From: Delphinapterus leucas
Taxonomy: Eukaryota; Chordata; Mammalia; Artiodactyla; Monodontidae
Assembly: GCF_002288925.2 (NCBI RefSeq)
Contig: NW_022098076.1
Location: 81,648,423 to 81,712,422, forward strand
DNA: 64,000 nucleotides
Reading direction: 5' to 3'
A program made the position numbers and the translations under genes. Each line of letters opens with the position of its first letter. The stretch's first letter is position 1. Positions 37,338 to 48,583 of this stretch are shown here, in pieces. The notes below the pieces were generated by a model, which was not told the origin of the DNA, did not search any database, and saw nothing but the letters and a program-made list of their open reading frames with translations.

Positions 37338-37780
37338 TGTAATAGAAAAGAACCTTTGTATTCTATTAGAAGTTAATCACTAAAGGGATGTTGCCTACAA
37401 GCTTAAGTTATACATAATGGCCCATCTCTGGGAACCCTGCCTCCCAGGTAATGGAAGCGTTAAACTAAAATATCTTTGTTTAAGTCACAGAAAACCTCCT
37501 GACCAGGCCCGCCTGTGAATGACTACAGGGAGGAAGAAATTAACACAATCCCTCTGGAGGCTGAACAGAACCAGGAAATGTTTGACTTTGCTCCCTCCCC
37601 TTTTAGTATAGAAGAAGCCTGAATTCTAACTCAGGCAAGATGGTTCTTTGGGACACTAGTCCACCATCTTCTCCGTCTGCTGGGTTTCCGAATAAAGTCA
37701 CTATTCCTTGCCCCAACAACTTGTCTCTGGATTTATTGGCCTGTCGTGCAGCGAGCAGGACGAGCTTGGATTCGGTAACG
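37338..37780 (+). mobile_element. Solo-like ERV LTR (copy 2 of pair)
   Basis: Starts TGTAATAG and contains CCCCTTTTAGTATAGAAGAA, GACACTAGTCCACCATCTTC, CGAATAAAGTCACTATTCC and CAACAACTTGTCTCTGG, ending near GGTAACG. Its R-U5 matches the inverted copy at 1353-1769. No internal retroviral sequence follows. Confidence 0.78.
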
Positions 37781-38489
37781 TAGTGGAGGCTGCTAGGTCT
37801 CCAGCATTAAAGCATAAACACACTTTGCTTATGACAACAGTTAGAGCAGATGTGCTACTTAATACATGCTTGACTATGAGGCCAAAATGCAAATATTGAG
37901 AACATATTGAGACTTTTCCCCCCGTTTCCACTTTAAATATTTCAATGAAGTGAGCAAAAGGACATTTTTATTAATACTGACACATCAAATGCAGGCAGCA
38001 GAAAGCAGGAAGAGCTACCATTTCTCAAGTCTCATTTTGAGTATGTCTTCCCATCCTGGGCACTGGATGTGAACCCCAGATACGCTCCCATCACAAGATG
38101 TTTCTTCCTCATGCACTCTGCACACAGTACCAGGGCAATTGACTTATCAGCCTGACTCCAAGGGTAGCTCTTATTTGAAAGAGATAAGCTGCATTGCTTC
38201 ACTGTTTTCTAAGAATTTAGAAAATCCATGGTTAATGGTGTGGAGGGTATTTTCTAGTCATTCTGGTTTGCCTGCGACACCCAGATAAAGCCAACATGAG
38301 CTTGAATTTCCTAAGTCATAAAGGACCCAAATAACAATCACCATCAAGCTGTTTTTCAGTAGGGTTTTCTATAAGTCTCAGGAAGTCTGTTTGCGTTAAG
38401 GTTGTTTTTAATCCTCAACATCAGAAGAAACAAATTCACTCTCCACTTGCTAGACATACTAATTTCAAACAGCTTAATACCCCAAGTGT
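37781..38489. other. No feature seen
   Basis: Unassigned sequence. Confidence 0.5.
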
Positions 38490-38770
38490 CTGAATGCAGA
38501 GATCAAAAAAATGTGCTAAAGACATAAAGAAACAATTCACAAAGAAGAAATGCAGTCAATGAACATATGAAAAAAATTTAGTCCTACTAATAGTCATAAA
38601 AATGCAAATATAGTGATGATTCTTTTTTCTCCTATCAAACTGTCGAATATTTTGTTTCAATGATAATATTAAATGCTGGCAAGAGCTAGATGAGGCAGAC
38701 ACACTTGTGCAATATTGGAGAGAATAAACTAGAGAAACATTTCTGAGGAGCATATTGACCACTTATATCA
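38490..38770 (+). repeat. Old L1 ORF2 fragment
   Basis: ACAATTCACAAAGAAGAAAT, CAATGAACATATGAAAAAA, TTTCTCCTATCAAACTGTC and GGAGAGAATAAACTAGAGAA follow an old L1 ORF2 3' region. Confidence 0.65.
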
Positions 38771-39024
38771 AGGACCTTACAGAAAGTAAAAGAGCTTTTG
38801 ACTCATTTCACTACTAGGGGCTGTAACAGGGAGTGCTAGGTGGACCCAAATATCCATCCTCCCCTTCTCTTAGAAAAGAAAGTTCAGCTAGACTCATAGA
38901 ATTAAGACTGCATTTCCAGAAACAACAATGTCACTGAAGGAAAAATAGTATATAAAACCTAAAACACAGTTTGACTCTGTTTGGAGGAAAAAAAAAAAAA
39001 ACACTATATATTGTTGACCTAAAA

Positions 39025-39280
39025 CAAATAGACTGCCAGTTATTTTGCCAGCAAAAAATGGATTTATTTGGGATTAGCAAAGAATTGCAGTTTGGGTTCT
39101 ACAATCATGGTGAGTCACGTGCAAAAACAGAATTCTTTTATAAAGGGAAAAGGAAGTTGGGAGGGAGATAGTAAACAAAGAGTCCATGGCTTTTCATTGG
39201 CTAAGTTGTGACTGTCTCTCATTGGCTGAGATCTTGCCAGGCATGAGAGCTCCCCCTTCTAGTTTCTCAACATTATTTGA
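39025..39280 (-). mobile_element. LTR-like fragment
   Basis: Forward text TTTGCCAGCAAAAAATGGA, TTTATTTGGGATTAGCAAAG, TTTTATAAAGGGAAAAGGAA and CTTTTCATTGGCTAAG resembles a reversed ERVL-like LTR, with the TTTATT stretch being the polyadenylation signal complement. Confidence 0.5.
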
Positions 39281-39313
39281 ATTGAGGTTTATATATATAT
39301 AAACGTCAATTAT

Positions 39314-39339
39314 ATATTGTAATATATGTATTACAATAT
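39314..39339. other. Perfect 11-bp stem hairpin
   Basis: ATATTGTAATA pairs with TATTACAATAT around a TATG loop, next to an (AT)-rich stretch at 39290-39301. Confidence 0.8.
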
Positions 39340-39414
39340 TTAACCATAGAAAAAGAATAAACAAACGTAAACCAAGATTTTAGCGACCATTATCTCTGAT
39401 AGGTCGGTTAACTG

Positions 39415-40190
39415 CTGCAACCAAATTCCAACATGCGTGTCGTGGTTTTCCCACCATGCAATGGTTCAACACCAGTTGGGTGTCCTATAATTCAACTCAT
39501 TTCTGACACTATCTACCTGGAGATAACATCAGATTCCATAGGTTAAGGGCTCAGGCCCACAAGACTGCCCTTTATTGCAGATGCCAATTGCAAGCCCAGG
39601 TTGTCACCTGTACTTCTGACCAACTGGCTGTAAATCAGAGGTTCCCACATCCCCTCCTCCGATTCAATTGATTTGCTAGAGTGGCTCACAGAACTCAGAG
39701 AAGCATTTTACTTACTAGATTACCGGTTTACTATAAAAGAATGTAACTCAAGAACAGCCAGATGGAAGAGATGCATAGGGCAAGGTATGGGGTAAGGTCA
39801 GGGAGCTTCCATGACCTCTTCAGGCATGAAACTCACCCTAAATCTTCATGTGTTCACCAACCCAGAAACTCTCCAAAACCCGTCCTTTTGGGGTTTTATG
39901 GAGACTTCATTGCACAGTCAAAATTGATTAAATCATTGGCCATTGATAATTGATTCAACCTCCAGCCCATCACCCTTTCCTGGAGGTCAAGAAGGTGGGA
40001 GTGAAAATTCCAACCCTCTACTCACATGTTTGGTTCTCCAGGCAACAAACCCCCATCCTTACGTGCATCCAAAAGTCACCTTAACACATAATAAAGACAC
40101 CTTTGTCACTTAGGAGATTCCAAGGGTTTTAGGAGCTCTGTGCCAGAAGTGGGGACGAAGATCAAACATATATTTCTTATTATAAATCAC
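39415..40190 (-). mobile_element. ERVL-type LTR (copy 3)
   Basis: Inverted relative of 17410-18165 and similar to 1-945: ACTATCTACCTGGAGATAAC, GGCTCACAGAACTCAGAGA, CATTGGCCATTGATAATTG, TTGGTTCTCCAGGCAACAAA and CCAAGGGTTTTAGGAGCTC. Near full length. Confidence 0.75.
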
Positions 40191-40303
40191 ATCTCAGTCA
40201 GATTATGAGAAACATTTTTTCTTTCTTTATAATCATCTATACTTTCCCCCCAAAATACCAATTTTAAAAATCAGGAAAAGAAACGTTTAAAACACCACTA
40301 AAG

Positions 40304-40398
40304 GAGCTTCCCTGGTGGCGCAGTGGTTAAGAATCTGCCTGCCAATGCAGGGGACACAGGTTCGAGCCCTGGCCCGAGAAGATCCCACATGCTGCGGA
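40304..40398 (+). mobile_element. CHR-type SINE, 3'-truncated
   Basis: The head GCTTCCCTGGTGGCGCAGTG and B box GGTTCGAGCCCTGGCCC are clear. Homology ends abruptly after CACATGCTGCGG. No A tail or TSD, so a later deletion probably removed its 3' half. Confidence 0.9.
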
Positions 40399-40614
40399 CG
40401 AGGTAATACAGTAAGAATCCCTATATTATATAGTAATCATTTACTGTAACAGTATGACAGATAGTAATCTAGGGTACAGTAATACATGCTAAAAAGTCTG
40501 TTTCTTTAAAAATTGTTTAAAAATTTTTTTCAAAAATATTGGTTTCCTAATCCCTATCAGCCTTCAGTTTCCATTCGAGATAGAGCAATACCCTGAATAA
40601 ATTATGAGGAGAGG

Positions 40615-41217
40615 TGTCACGCTGATTCCCACCAGGGTTCTTGGCCTTCCCCAGTCAATAGACTTTGACTAGAGGCCAGACAAGAAATTCAGGCAAGGCT
40701 TTATTGGGGCTCCTGGGGCCGCACGAGGGGGTGAGAACAAAAAACAGGTTCCCTGGCTCACTCCCCGAGGTGGGGAGAGCTGGTTCCTTACATGGGGTGA
40801 GGGTAGGGGTGTGTCCATGGGTCAGGCCGGAGGGGTAGCTTAGGTGGTTTGCCCACCCCTTTGGTACTGTTGAGTGCAGGGGGTATGCAAAGTACCCTGC
40901 TTTTGGCCCCTCACCCTGTTTTTGCTCCCAGCTCTTCAGAAGTGGCAGGGGTTTTTTTGTATCTTTTGTATCTTGTTGTCTAGAATTTGCCCCAACTGCA
41001 CGTGCACATCGTTATTTTTTGTCCCTTATAGTTTCTTTGTATTTTATTACTCACAGAGACATTTGTCCAGGGGCAAGCGTTGCAGCAAAGCGTCCCAGCT
41101 CCAAGCCTGTCTCAGTGCTGCTCAGGGGTCATTCTGTGAAGTCACATTTAAAGGACAATTTAACAACCTACAGCAATTAAAACCCACAGTAATTAAAAGA
41201 GAATTCTATTCTTAGCA
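40615..41217 (-). mobile_element. ERV LTR
   Basis: Reverse strand reads AGCCCCAATAAAGCCTTGCC (polyadenylation signal), TTTCTTGTCTGGCCTCTAG and an end AATCAGCGTGACA. Start TGCTAAG is estimated. GC-rich R region at 40690-40900. No matching second LTR in the window. Confidence 0.75.
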
Positions 41218-43254
41218 GGTGAACCACAAAGCACATTAATGAGGATAAAAGTCATGACCCACCTTTGACCCTTCTGTTCTTCCTTATTCTGTTTGGGAAA
41301 CTCTCACAAGCCAAACCCTCATACTCCCTTCTTAGCCCCAGTTCAAGGACCTTATTTTCCTCCTCTCCAAAATTTTTTATGTATTTCAACCTAATCTCTT
41401 TCCCAACTATCTTGGTGCTCTCTTCAGTGATTAGAAGGTAGGGTGGACGCAGGGAGGAAGGGACCCAGCAACTATAGGATTTTCTGTAGCAAATGGGGAA
41501 GGAAGAAGCGCCGTAAACACTGAAGTCATATGAGTTTTGTCCTAGCATATGAAGAGCACCTCCACCCCAAAACAATTTATTGGATCCCTTTGATGTGTTA
41601 TAGGTTAATTGAATTCAGAGTCAATGGTTATTTCTGACCTTGTCAAATACAGGCTGTGACTTCGGTCAGTACAATTAGTACCTCCATTTTTGAAAAGTGT
41701 TTCAGGACCATACAGAAAACCTATATCAATATTCCAACAACACCCACAGACAAATCACAGTTTCTCATGAAGAAAGGTAGAGCTCATGAAATTACCGGAC
41801 TGTTACCACATCACGAAAAAGTCAGTGACTTAGAATTCCAAAAGCACATTTTTTGAAGCTAGAAAGAGACCTCTGCTATTAACATTAAGTTATTAATAGC
41901 TTTTCACTGTTAAAGGGTACCAAGAATTATGACTCTCATAATAAAGATATCATTACGCTGACATGAATAGCATTCTCAGAGTTGTTAAAAGCAATGCATG
42001 CTCCTTTTAAAATGAGAGGAAAGACTTTGCACCCAATTTTTAAAACTTATAGAAACACTTTATAATTCTTTGTTTGGTTTCATATAATGATAATAATTAT
42101 AAGTAAGTTTTTAAAAAAATCACACTTTTCCACTGCACAATATACATAATACTAGGTGGGAAGAATAACACATTGAAGAACAACCAGGTCTTTTATCCTG
42201 CCGCGGCACTGTCACTATAAACCAAATCTTGGCATCACACTTAACAATGACAAACTGTTTTTAATAAAATGGTCACTACTGCCTCTGAGTGGTGGTTATT
42301 TTAAGAGTTTAAATTTCATTAATTTTAAGTCCTCTGAGCCTAATAAGAGAGAATTTTGAGACTGACAAAGTATATATCTGTTCAAGTTTAAATTCTGGAC
42401 ATGAGGTTATAGCTTAAGAACAGGAAGAGTCTATTTTATTTAGAGCAAGAGAGTACAAAAATCTCATAAACGTACACAGTTGGCAGGCTTTGTCCATAAA
42501 ATCTGGGTTCCACAAGGAAGAGGGCTCCCATGTCTCAGTGTTTTTCATCCGGGTAACGCTCGTTGACATCCATGTTTTGCCTGGCAGCACAAGTCATTAG
42601 ATGTGCTGGGCCACCAGGTTTATGGAAGTCATCATCCATTAAATGCCTCTGTGGCAAGAAGAGCATTATTTTAAATCATCAACGCACCACAACTGGGATT
42701 TGTCTGTTTGCTGTTTCTAACAGTAGGGTGGTAGTACAATTTAGTTTGTCAAAAATAAAGATTTGGATGATGGTTCTGAGGACTGATGTAAGCAGGTGAC
42801 ATTGCTGTTCCTACAAACTGCAGGTACATTTTGACAATTAGCAGTCAACAATATCGTTTGCTCAAATCAGACCTAACAGAATTAGCATATTAGATTTGGG
42901 ATTATATGATGTTGAAAGGTGCCTCTACCATCTTTTTCACTCTGAAATGAACCAAATGCACAAAAAAGGATAAAAAGAAATGGCAACTCATTCTCTGAGG
43001 AAAATAGAAAACACTAAGAATCCAAATCATGGAGAGAGTTGGGAATTGTGGGAAGAGCTGGCAAAGCACAGACTTCTCCAAAGTGATGAAACATCCACGG
43101 GGCAAGCCAATGACCTCTAGCGTGATACAAAATGATCTGTGAGGGTGGACTGGGCTGGGGGATGCAGACACCCCGTTGAACCCCACTTGACACCATAGGG
43201 TGAAACAGGTAAGAGCGGTAATAAATAAATGAGGCATCCAACCCAGCTATTTAG
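41218..43254. other. No gene recognised
   Basis: A 107-codon reverse frame at 41252-41575 lies just upstream of the reverse LTR, where env would be, but I see no env feature in it. The rest is AT-rich and unassigned. Confidence 0.4.
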
Positions 43255-43410
43255 ACAAACATAGACAAAATGGCTCCAAAAGAAGTAATAAAGATAAAAG
43301 CAGAAGTCAATGAGACTGAAAAATGATAGAACTAGAAGAATAAAACCAACTTCTTGCTCTCTAAAAACAAAATGAAAATTTAAATAACCCAAATAAACTG
43401 TTATCTAATG

Positions 43411-43639
43411 TAGTGGCTCTCAACATGGGCAATTTTGCCCCACCCTCACCCCCAGCAGACATTTGGCAATGTTTGGAGATATTTTAGCTGCCACAACTGG
43501 AGTGAAAGGGGGCTGCTACTGGTATCTGGTGAGTCAAGCTCAGGAACGCTGCTGAACGTACTACAATATCGGGACAGTCCGCCACAGCAAAGAATCGTTG
43601 GGCCCCAAATGGCCGTAGTGCCAAGGCTGAGAAACCCTA
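43411..43639 (+). mobile_element. MER20-like hAT-Charlie transposon
   Basis: Begins TAGTGGCTCTCAACATGGGC, contains GACATTTGGCAATGTTTGGA and CACAACTGGAGTG, and ends GGCTGAGAAACCCTA. The ends are imperfect inverted repeats. An 8-bp TSD, ATCTAATG/ATCTAATC, lies at 43403-43410 and 43640-43647, as expected for hAT. It is non-autonomous. Confidence 0.88.
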
Positions 43640-43945
43640 ATCTAATCTAATCAAGAAAAAGGGTAAAAGAGTACATATAAGTAAAATAAGAATGAGAATA
43701 GAGAAATAATCTCTCAAAGGCATTCGAAAAATTATAGAGCAGTTTACTCAAATCTAAGCAAATAATTTTGTGAATTTGTATGTAATTAATGATTGTGTCA
43801 GAAAATATGCATTATTAAAAGACACTGCAGAAAAGATAGAACTTCTAGACAAATTATCGTAGAAGGAATAGAGAAAGTTGAAAGAAGAGAGAGAATGAAA
43901 GAGAAATACAGTTGACCCTTGAACAGATCATTTTCATGCTATTTA

Positions 43946-44177
43946 TTTATTTTAATATTTATTTATTTGGCTGCCTCGGGTCTTAGTTGTGCACGCAGGA
44001 TCTTTTGTTGTGTCGTGCGGGCTTCTCTCTAGTTGTGGCACGCAGGCTCAGTAGTTGCAGCGCGTGGGCTTACTTGCCCCACAGCACATGGGATCTTAGT
44101 TCCCTGACCAGGGATCAAACCCACTTTCCCTGCATTGGAAGGTGGATTCTTAACCACTGGACCACCAGGGAAGTCCC
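43946..44177 (-). mobile_element. CHR-related SINE
   Basis: Reverse SINE: TTATTTATTTGGCTGCCTCG, GGGATCAAACCCACTTTCCC and CACCAGGGAAGTCCC. A perfect 13-bp TSD, TTCATGCTATTTA, lies at 43933-43945 and 44178-44190. Head subtype like 29257 (ACTAAGATCCC), body longer. Confidence 0.95.
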
Positions 44178-44590
44178 TTCATGCTATTTAAATAGCTCCA
44201 GAGCATAGAGTATGGAGGAAGTCTTCCCTTTTTCAAAAAAAATTGTAGTTACATATGATATCAAAACCTGACAAAGAAAATCCATGAAAAAGAAAATTAC
44301 AAGGGAATTTCAGTAATAAATATCGACGTAATAAAACAAACTATTAGCCAGAAGATTCTATCAGCACTTTAAAGCAATAATACATGATGCCAGGTGGGAT
44401 GCATATTAGTGATGGAAGTTTCAACATTAGGAAATCTAATGTAATTTACCATTTTATAATTACCAGTTTAATAAATCATAGAAAAATTATATGATCATCT
44501 TCATTATTTCCAAAAGACGTTTGATAAAATTCAACATCTATCCTTTAAAAAAGGAATACATAGGTACCTTATATCATGATTTTATGCACC

Positions 44591-46349
44591 ATATAATATC
44601 TATAAGATATACACCCGTACATTAATATGTAGTTACATTTAGTTAATTATAAATGTATGTGTTTAAGAAAAAACATGTTTTTTCTTAATATCACCATGAA
44701 GAAGAGAAAGTCTCTTTCTCAAGACAGGCCATTCCAAATATTTCATAGTCCAGGATACAAAGATTACTCCAGAAATGAGCACACAGCACAAACAGAACCA
44801 AGTGAGTTCTCTCACCTGGAACTGTGGTTTATTCTTGGAAAGAGGATTTTTCTGCTCTGGAGTGTCATTGGTATGAATTTGGATTTGTGACAGCAGAGCC
44901 TGACCAGTTCTTCAGAGGTGCTCACAAAACTATAAAATTTTTGTCCTGCTAGGTAAGAAGGATATGAAAAGAATTTAGAAGAGAATCAAAGAATTAATAG
45001 CTAAATCCAGTCAAATGCTGAAAGCATCTGGTCAGGGGCTTATAGTCTCAAATCTGATTTCAGAATTAAATAATGTGTACAGTAATTGAGAATGGCTGCG
45101 AGGCCACCCCATTTGATAAGCATGGACTCAAAGTCCCTCTTGGCTCAATGGCCCTTAAAGAGAGCTCTGTTTGTCCCTCTTGGCGAAAAATACCCTCTCA
45201 GCATGTTATTCCAGATCTTATGTCCTGACCAAGACTTCCGGTTGCATGCAACTTCATCACATATGGAGATAAAAACAATCGGTGTACATTGGATATTTTA
45301 AGTACTGGTAATGCTTAGGAGAATTTGAGTACATAACAGGTTAATCCAGTCATTCCAATGAAAAAGCGCATTTGGTAACTGACTTAAACTTGAAAAGGAA
45401 TAAGAGAAGTTGACTAAGGTTGTAAACAGTATGAGAACATTTAAGAGGATTTATGATTCTCCATATGAACAATTTTAATGTATTTGACTTATCAGAACAT
45501 CTAAGTACTTGGGAAGGTTAGTTTGTTAAACTAAGATTTTGAAGGACTTCAAAGAAAATTGAACATATTAAATTTACAAATAAAATTTAAATATTTAAGA
45601 GAATTTTATTAGATTACAAAAGCACCCTTAAAAGTGACTGTTAACATTTGCTAGGTTTATAAATAGGTAAGATCTGTAATTTAATTTTTAAAGTACAAAG
45701 AAGAATTAGGTTTCTAAATTTGTCACTTACTAAAGACTAGTAGAAAGGACTTGATAACTTCTTAAAGTTACAAATTTTAGCAAAGTCAAATTTTGACTTA
45801 CTACAGTCAAATAATAATTTTGTGTATGCCGATTAGACTCTGAGTAACCTTGAGTACAGACGCCACGCTCAGTGACACCAAAACACTCCCTTTGACAAGA
45901 TCACAAGCATCCATTAGCTTGGAGAGCCCAGGGGTGGTCTCTGTTACTGTCAAGGGGAAGCCTGTCCCACAGCAAGGCAAAGCCAGAAGCAAGAGATGAA
46001 AAGATAAACTCTTTCTCTGTGTCTCTCCCTGCCTGAAGCCTGACCTCCCTGAACTTTTGAGAGCCAGTACAGTCCTCCTTTATGCTTAATTTGAGTTGAG
46101 CTTCTCTTGCTTGCAAATAAAAGCATACTGTCTCTGGTGTTTGCAGCTCAGAGCCTCTCCCATCTTGTGACCTTTTCATCTTCTCTCCCAGCTTTGAAAT
46201 TGACAGCTCATGTTAGGGTTACAAATATTTAACTTTCTGTGTTAGCTTATTTAGACACAGATAAATTGTTTTTAGTCCATTTTTAATGTGACTAGAAAAG
46301 AATCAGGTTAAGGTATAGCACTTTTAGTATATTGATGGGACTCCTACAA
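44591..46349. other. No gene recognised; possible repeat at 45830-46210
   Basis: Mostly AT-rich and unassigned. 45830-46210 is richer in GC and has GCAAATAAAAGCATACTG, a polyadenylation-like context that could be an LTR, but no boundary is visible. Confidence 0.4.
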
Positions 46350-46473
46350 ATGAGAGGGGAAAAAAGACAAGACACCCAATAGGAAAATGGATAGAGAATA
46401 GTAATATGCAATTCACAAAAGAAAACTGACCCCTCACTAGCAACAGAGAAGTGCAAATTAAAACAATGCTGAG
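46350..46473 (+). repeat. Old L1, left part of composite
   Basis: CAATAGGAAAATGGATAGAG, AATTCACAAAAGAAAACTG and AGTGCAAATTAAAACAATG are L1 ORF2 3' sequence. It resumes at 46975. Confidence 0.75.
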
Positions 46474-46669
46474 GGCTTCCCTGGTGGCGCAGTGGTTGAG
46501 AGTCCACCTGCCGATGCAGGGGATACGGGTTCGTGCCCCGGTCTGGGAAGATCCTACATGCCGTGGAGCGGCTGGGCCCGTGAGCCATGGCCGCTGAGCC
46601 TGCGCGTCCGGAGCCTCTGCTCCGCAACGGGAGAGGCCACAACAGTGAGAGGCCCGCGTACGGCAAAAA
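46474..46669 (+). mobile_element. CHR-type SINE, short form, in L1 composite
   Basis: GGCTTCCCTGGTGGCGCAGT head, GATACGGGTTCGTGCCCCGG, CCGCGTACGGC and an A7 tail. The flanking 12-bp repeats AACAATGCTGAG (46462-46473) and AACAACACTGAG (46670-46681) differ at two bases. Confidence 0.95.
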
Positions 46670-46681
46670 AACAACACTGAG

Positions 46682-46962
46682 AACTCACAGAACAGAGAAC
46701 ATACTAGTGGTTACCAATGGGGAGAGAAAAGACGGGAGGGGTAATACAGGGGTAGGGTATTAAAAGGTACAAATTATTAGGTATAAAATGAGCTACAGTG
46801 GTACATTGTACAACACAGGGAATACAGCTAATATTTTATAATATCTATAAATGAAGTATAACCTTTAAAAATTGTGAATCACTCTATTGTACACTTGTAA
46901 CATATAATATTGTACATCAACTATACTTCAAAAAAAAACACAAAGAAAAAAATAAAAAATAA
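46682..46962 (+). mobile_element. L1 3'UTR fragment in older L1
   Basis: AACTCACAGAACAGAGAACA, ATACTAGTGGTTACCAATGG, GTACATTGTACAACACAGGG and AACTATACTTC plus an A-rich tail. A third target copy, AACAACCCTGAG, follows at 46963-46974. Confidence 0.85.
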
Positions 46963-46974
46963 AACAACCCTGAG

Positions 46975-47660
46975 ATGCTATTTTTACCCATCAGATAGTC
47001 AAAAATTCAGAATTTCAATAAAATCATTTGTTGGTAGGAATGTGGAAAAACAAGAACCCTTATGCATTGCTGGTGGGACCATAGCTTGTGTGTTCATTTG
47101 GAGAGCAATATGGCAGGATTTTGTGAAACTGAGAAACCTGTACCTTCAGATACAGTTTTTCTACTCCTGAGTCTACTTCCCAGAAAAATTTTCTCATAGA
47201 TGCATTAGGGCTTCTAGGAGTCAGAGACCATGAAGTTGTCCATAAAAACGGGAACAGATAAGTAAAATGTGCACCACCACGCATACAGATTGCTGAACAG
47301 AAGGAAGGAAGGAGCTAGCTGTGCATATAACACCAAGGACAGATCTCAAAACCACATGTTGATAGAAAAAAGAAAGTAAGGAACAGAATTGATTTAGGGC
47401 ATGATAACATTTAAGTACATTTTCTAAAACAGAAAGCAATACATATGTTTCTCATGAACATACATGTAAAGAAACTTACAAAATCATTTGGAAAGGTATA
47501 TAGTAAATATACCAGACACAGGAGGGGAATAATATTAGGAACGAGGAGTGAGGAGAGAGGAAAATAAAATAAAATCGTAAAAGAGAGGTTGCAGCGTAGA
47601 ATCATGGTGATTATATGCCATGAAATTAGTATGATCAGCTCAGTTCTATGCATCTAAAAA
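46975..47660 (+). repeat. Old L1, right part of composite
   Basis: Resumes ATGCTATTTTTACCCATCAG where the left part stopped, then GGTAGGAATGTGGAAAAACA and TGCATTGCTGGTGGGACCAT, fading into an old L1 3' end. Confidence 0.75.
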
Positions 47661-47998
47661 ATCTTCATGATCGTAATTTGGAATTGAAAGAGGTAAAAGC
47701 AAAGCCAACAGAAATAACATAACATTTCCCCTAAAGGAAATGTGGGCACACAAACTCAGCAGAATGGCCGGCAAGCAAAGCCATTTTCCATGGATGCTAA
47801 CAATAGAGTACGTTTATGAAAGAATATTCTGTGGCCATGACAGAGGAGAAACAGAGCTCCAAATTACATAGAAACTATGATTGTAACTACATGAAAAGGA
47901 GAAAAACGCATGAGAGCACAGGGATATAGAAACAGTTACGTAAGGAGGGGGAATTATGAGTAAACTTTACTGTAGTAAAAAAATCATTAAAATATTTT
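47661..47998. other. No feature seen
   Basis: Unassigned AT-rich sequence. Confidence 0.5.
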
Positions 47999-48012
47999 GA
48001 AAATAAGACATT

Positions 48013-48218
48013 CTGTAGAGCACAGGGAAACTCAATACTCTGTAATGACCTATATGAGAAATGAATCTAAAAAAGAGTGGCTATATGTATATGGATAACT
48101 GATTCACTTTGCTGTACAGCAGAAAGTAACACAACATTGTAAATCAACTATACTCCAATAAACATTTTAAAAATAAATAAAAAATAAACATCCCAAATTC
48201 CAAAAAGTAATGATAAAA
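48013..48218 (+). mobile_element. Short L1 3' end with extra 3' segment
   Basis: CTGTAGAGCACAGGGAAACT to CCAATAAACATTTT and an A-rich tail (to 48188), then about 30 non-L1 bases and AAAA. A perfect 14-bp TSD, GAAAATAAGACATT, lies at 47999-48012 and 48219-48232, so the extra piece was inside the insertion. Confidence 0.9.
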
Positions 48219-48404
48219 GAAAATAAGACATTAACAGAATATACGAATAGATATCAAAGACGAGAACCACATTACAACTGGCCTTCTTGGAAGACAATTA
48301 TTTGTTTCGGCTTGCCTGCTTTCTTATTTTTAAAATTGTACTAGCTGGTCTTCTACCACATGCCCCAAGCAACGATGCTGAAAAAGACCTCAGAAGAGAT
48401 GGGG

Positions 48405-48572
48405 CGGGAAGAGATATGGGAACATATGTATATGTATAACTGATTCACTTTGCTATAAAGCAGAAACTAACACAGCATTGTAAAGCAATTATACTCCAAT
48501 AAAGATGTTCAAATAAATAAATAAATACAAATAAAAAGTCATTAGGAAAAACAAAACAAACAAACAAAAATA
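48405..48572 (+). mobile_element. Very short L1 3' end
   Basis: GATATGGGAACATATGTATA to TACTCCAATAAAGATG and a complex AAAT/AAAC tail. The 11-bp TSD AAGAGATGGGG lies at 48394-48404 and 48573-48583. Confidence 0.9.
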
Positions 48573-48583
48573 AAGAGATGGGG

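Larger units (their letters stand above)
43255..44590 (+). repeat. Old L1 ORF2, split by a hAT element and a SINE
   Basis: Pieces at 43255-43402 (GTAATAAAGATAAAAGCAGA), 43648-43932 (AGAACTTCTAGACAAATTA) and 44191-44590 (AAAACCTGACAAAGAAAATC, AAAGACGTTTGATAAAATTC) follow L1 ORF2 order from the linker into the RT palm. Confidence 0.7.

Noticed and set aside
41252..41575. 107-codon reverse frame as env of the LTR at 40615
   Set aside because: Position fits, but there is no hydrophobic anchor or other env feature before the LTR.
43915..43932. GTTGACCCTTGAACAGATCA as the end of a Tigger-like transposon
   Set aside because: Only the first few words match; the expected following sequence and opposite end are missing.
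48511..48572. Second 3' transduction at the short L1 at 48405
   Set aside because: The extra bases are mostly A/C-rich tail with only about 8 non-tail bases, so simple tail evolution explains them.
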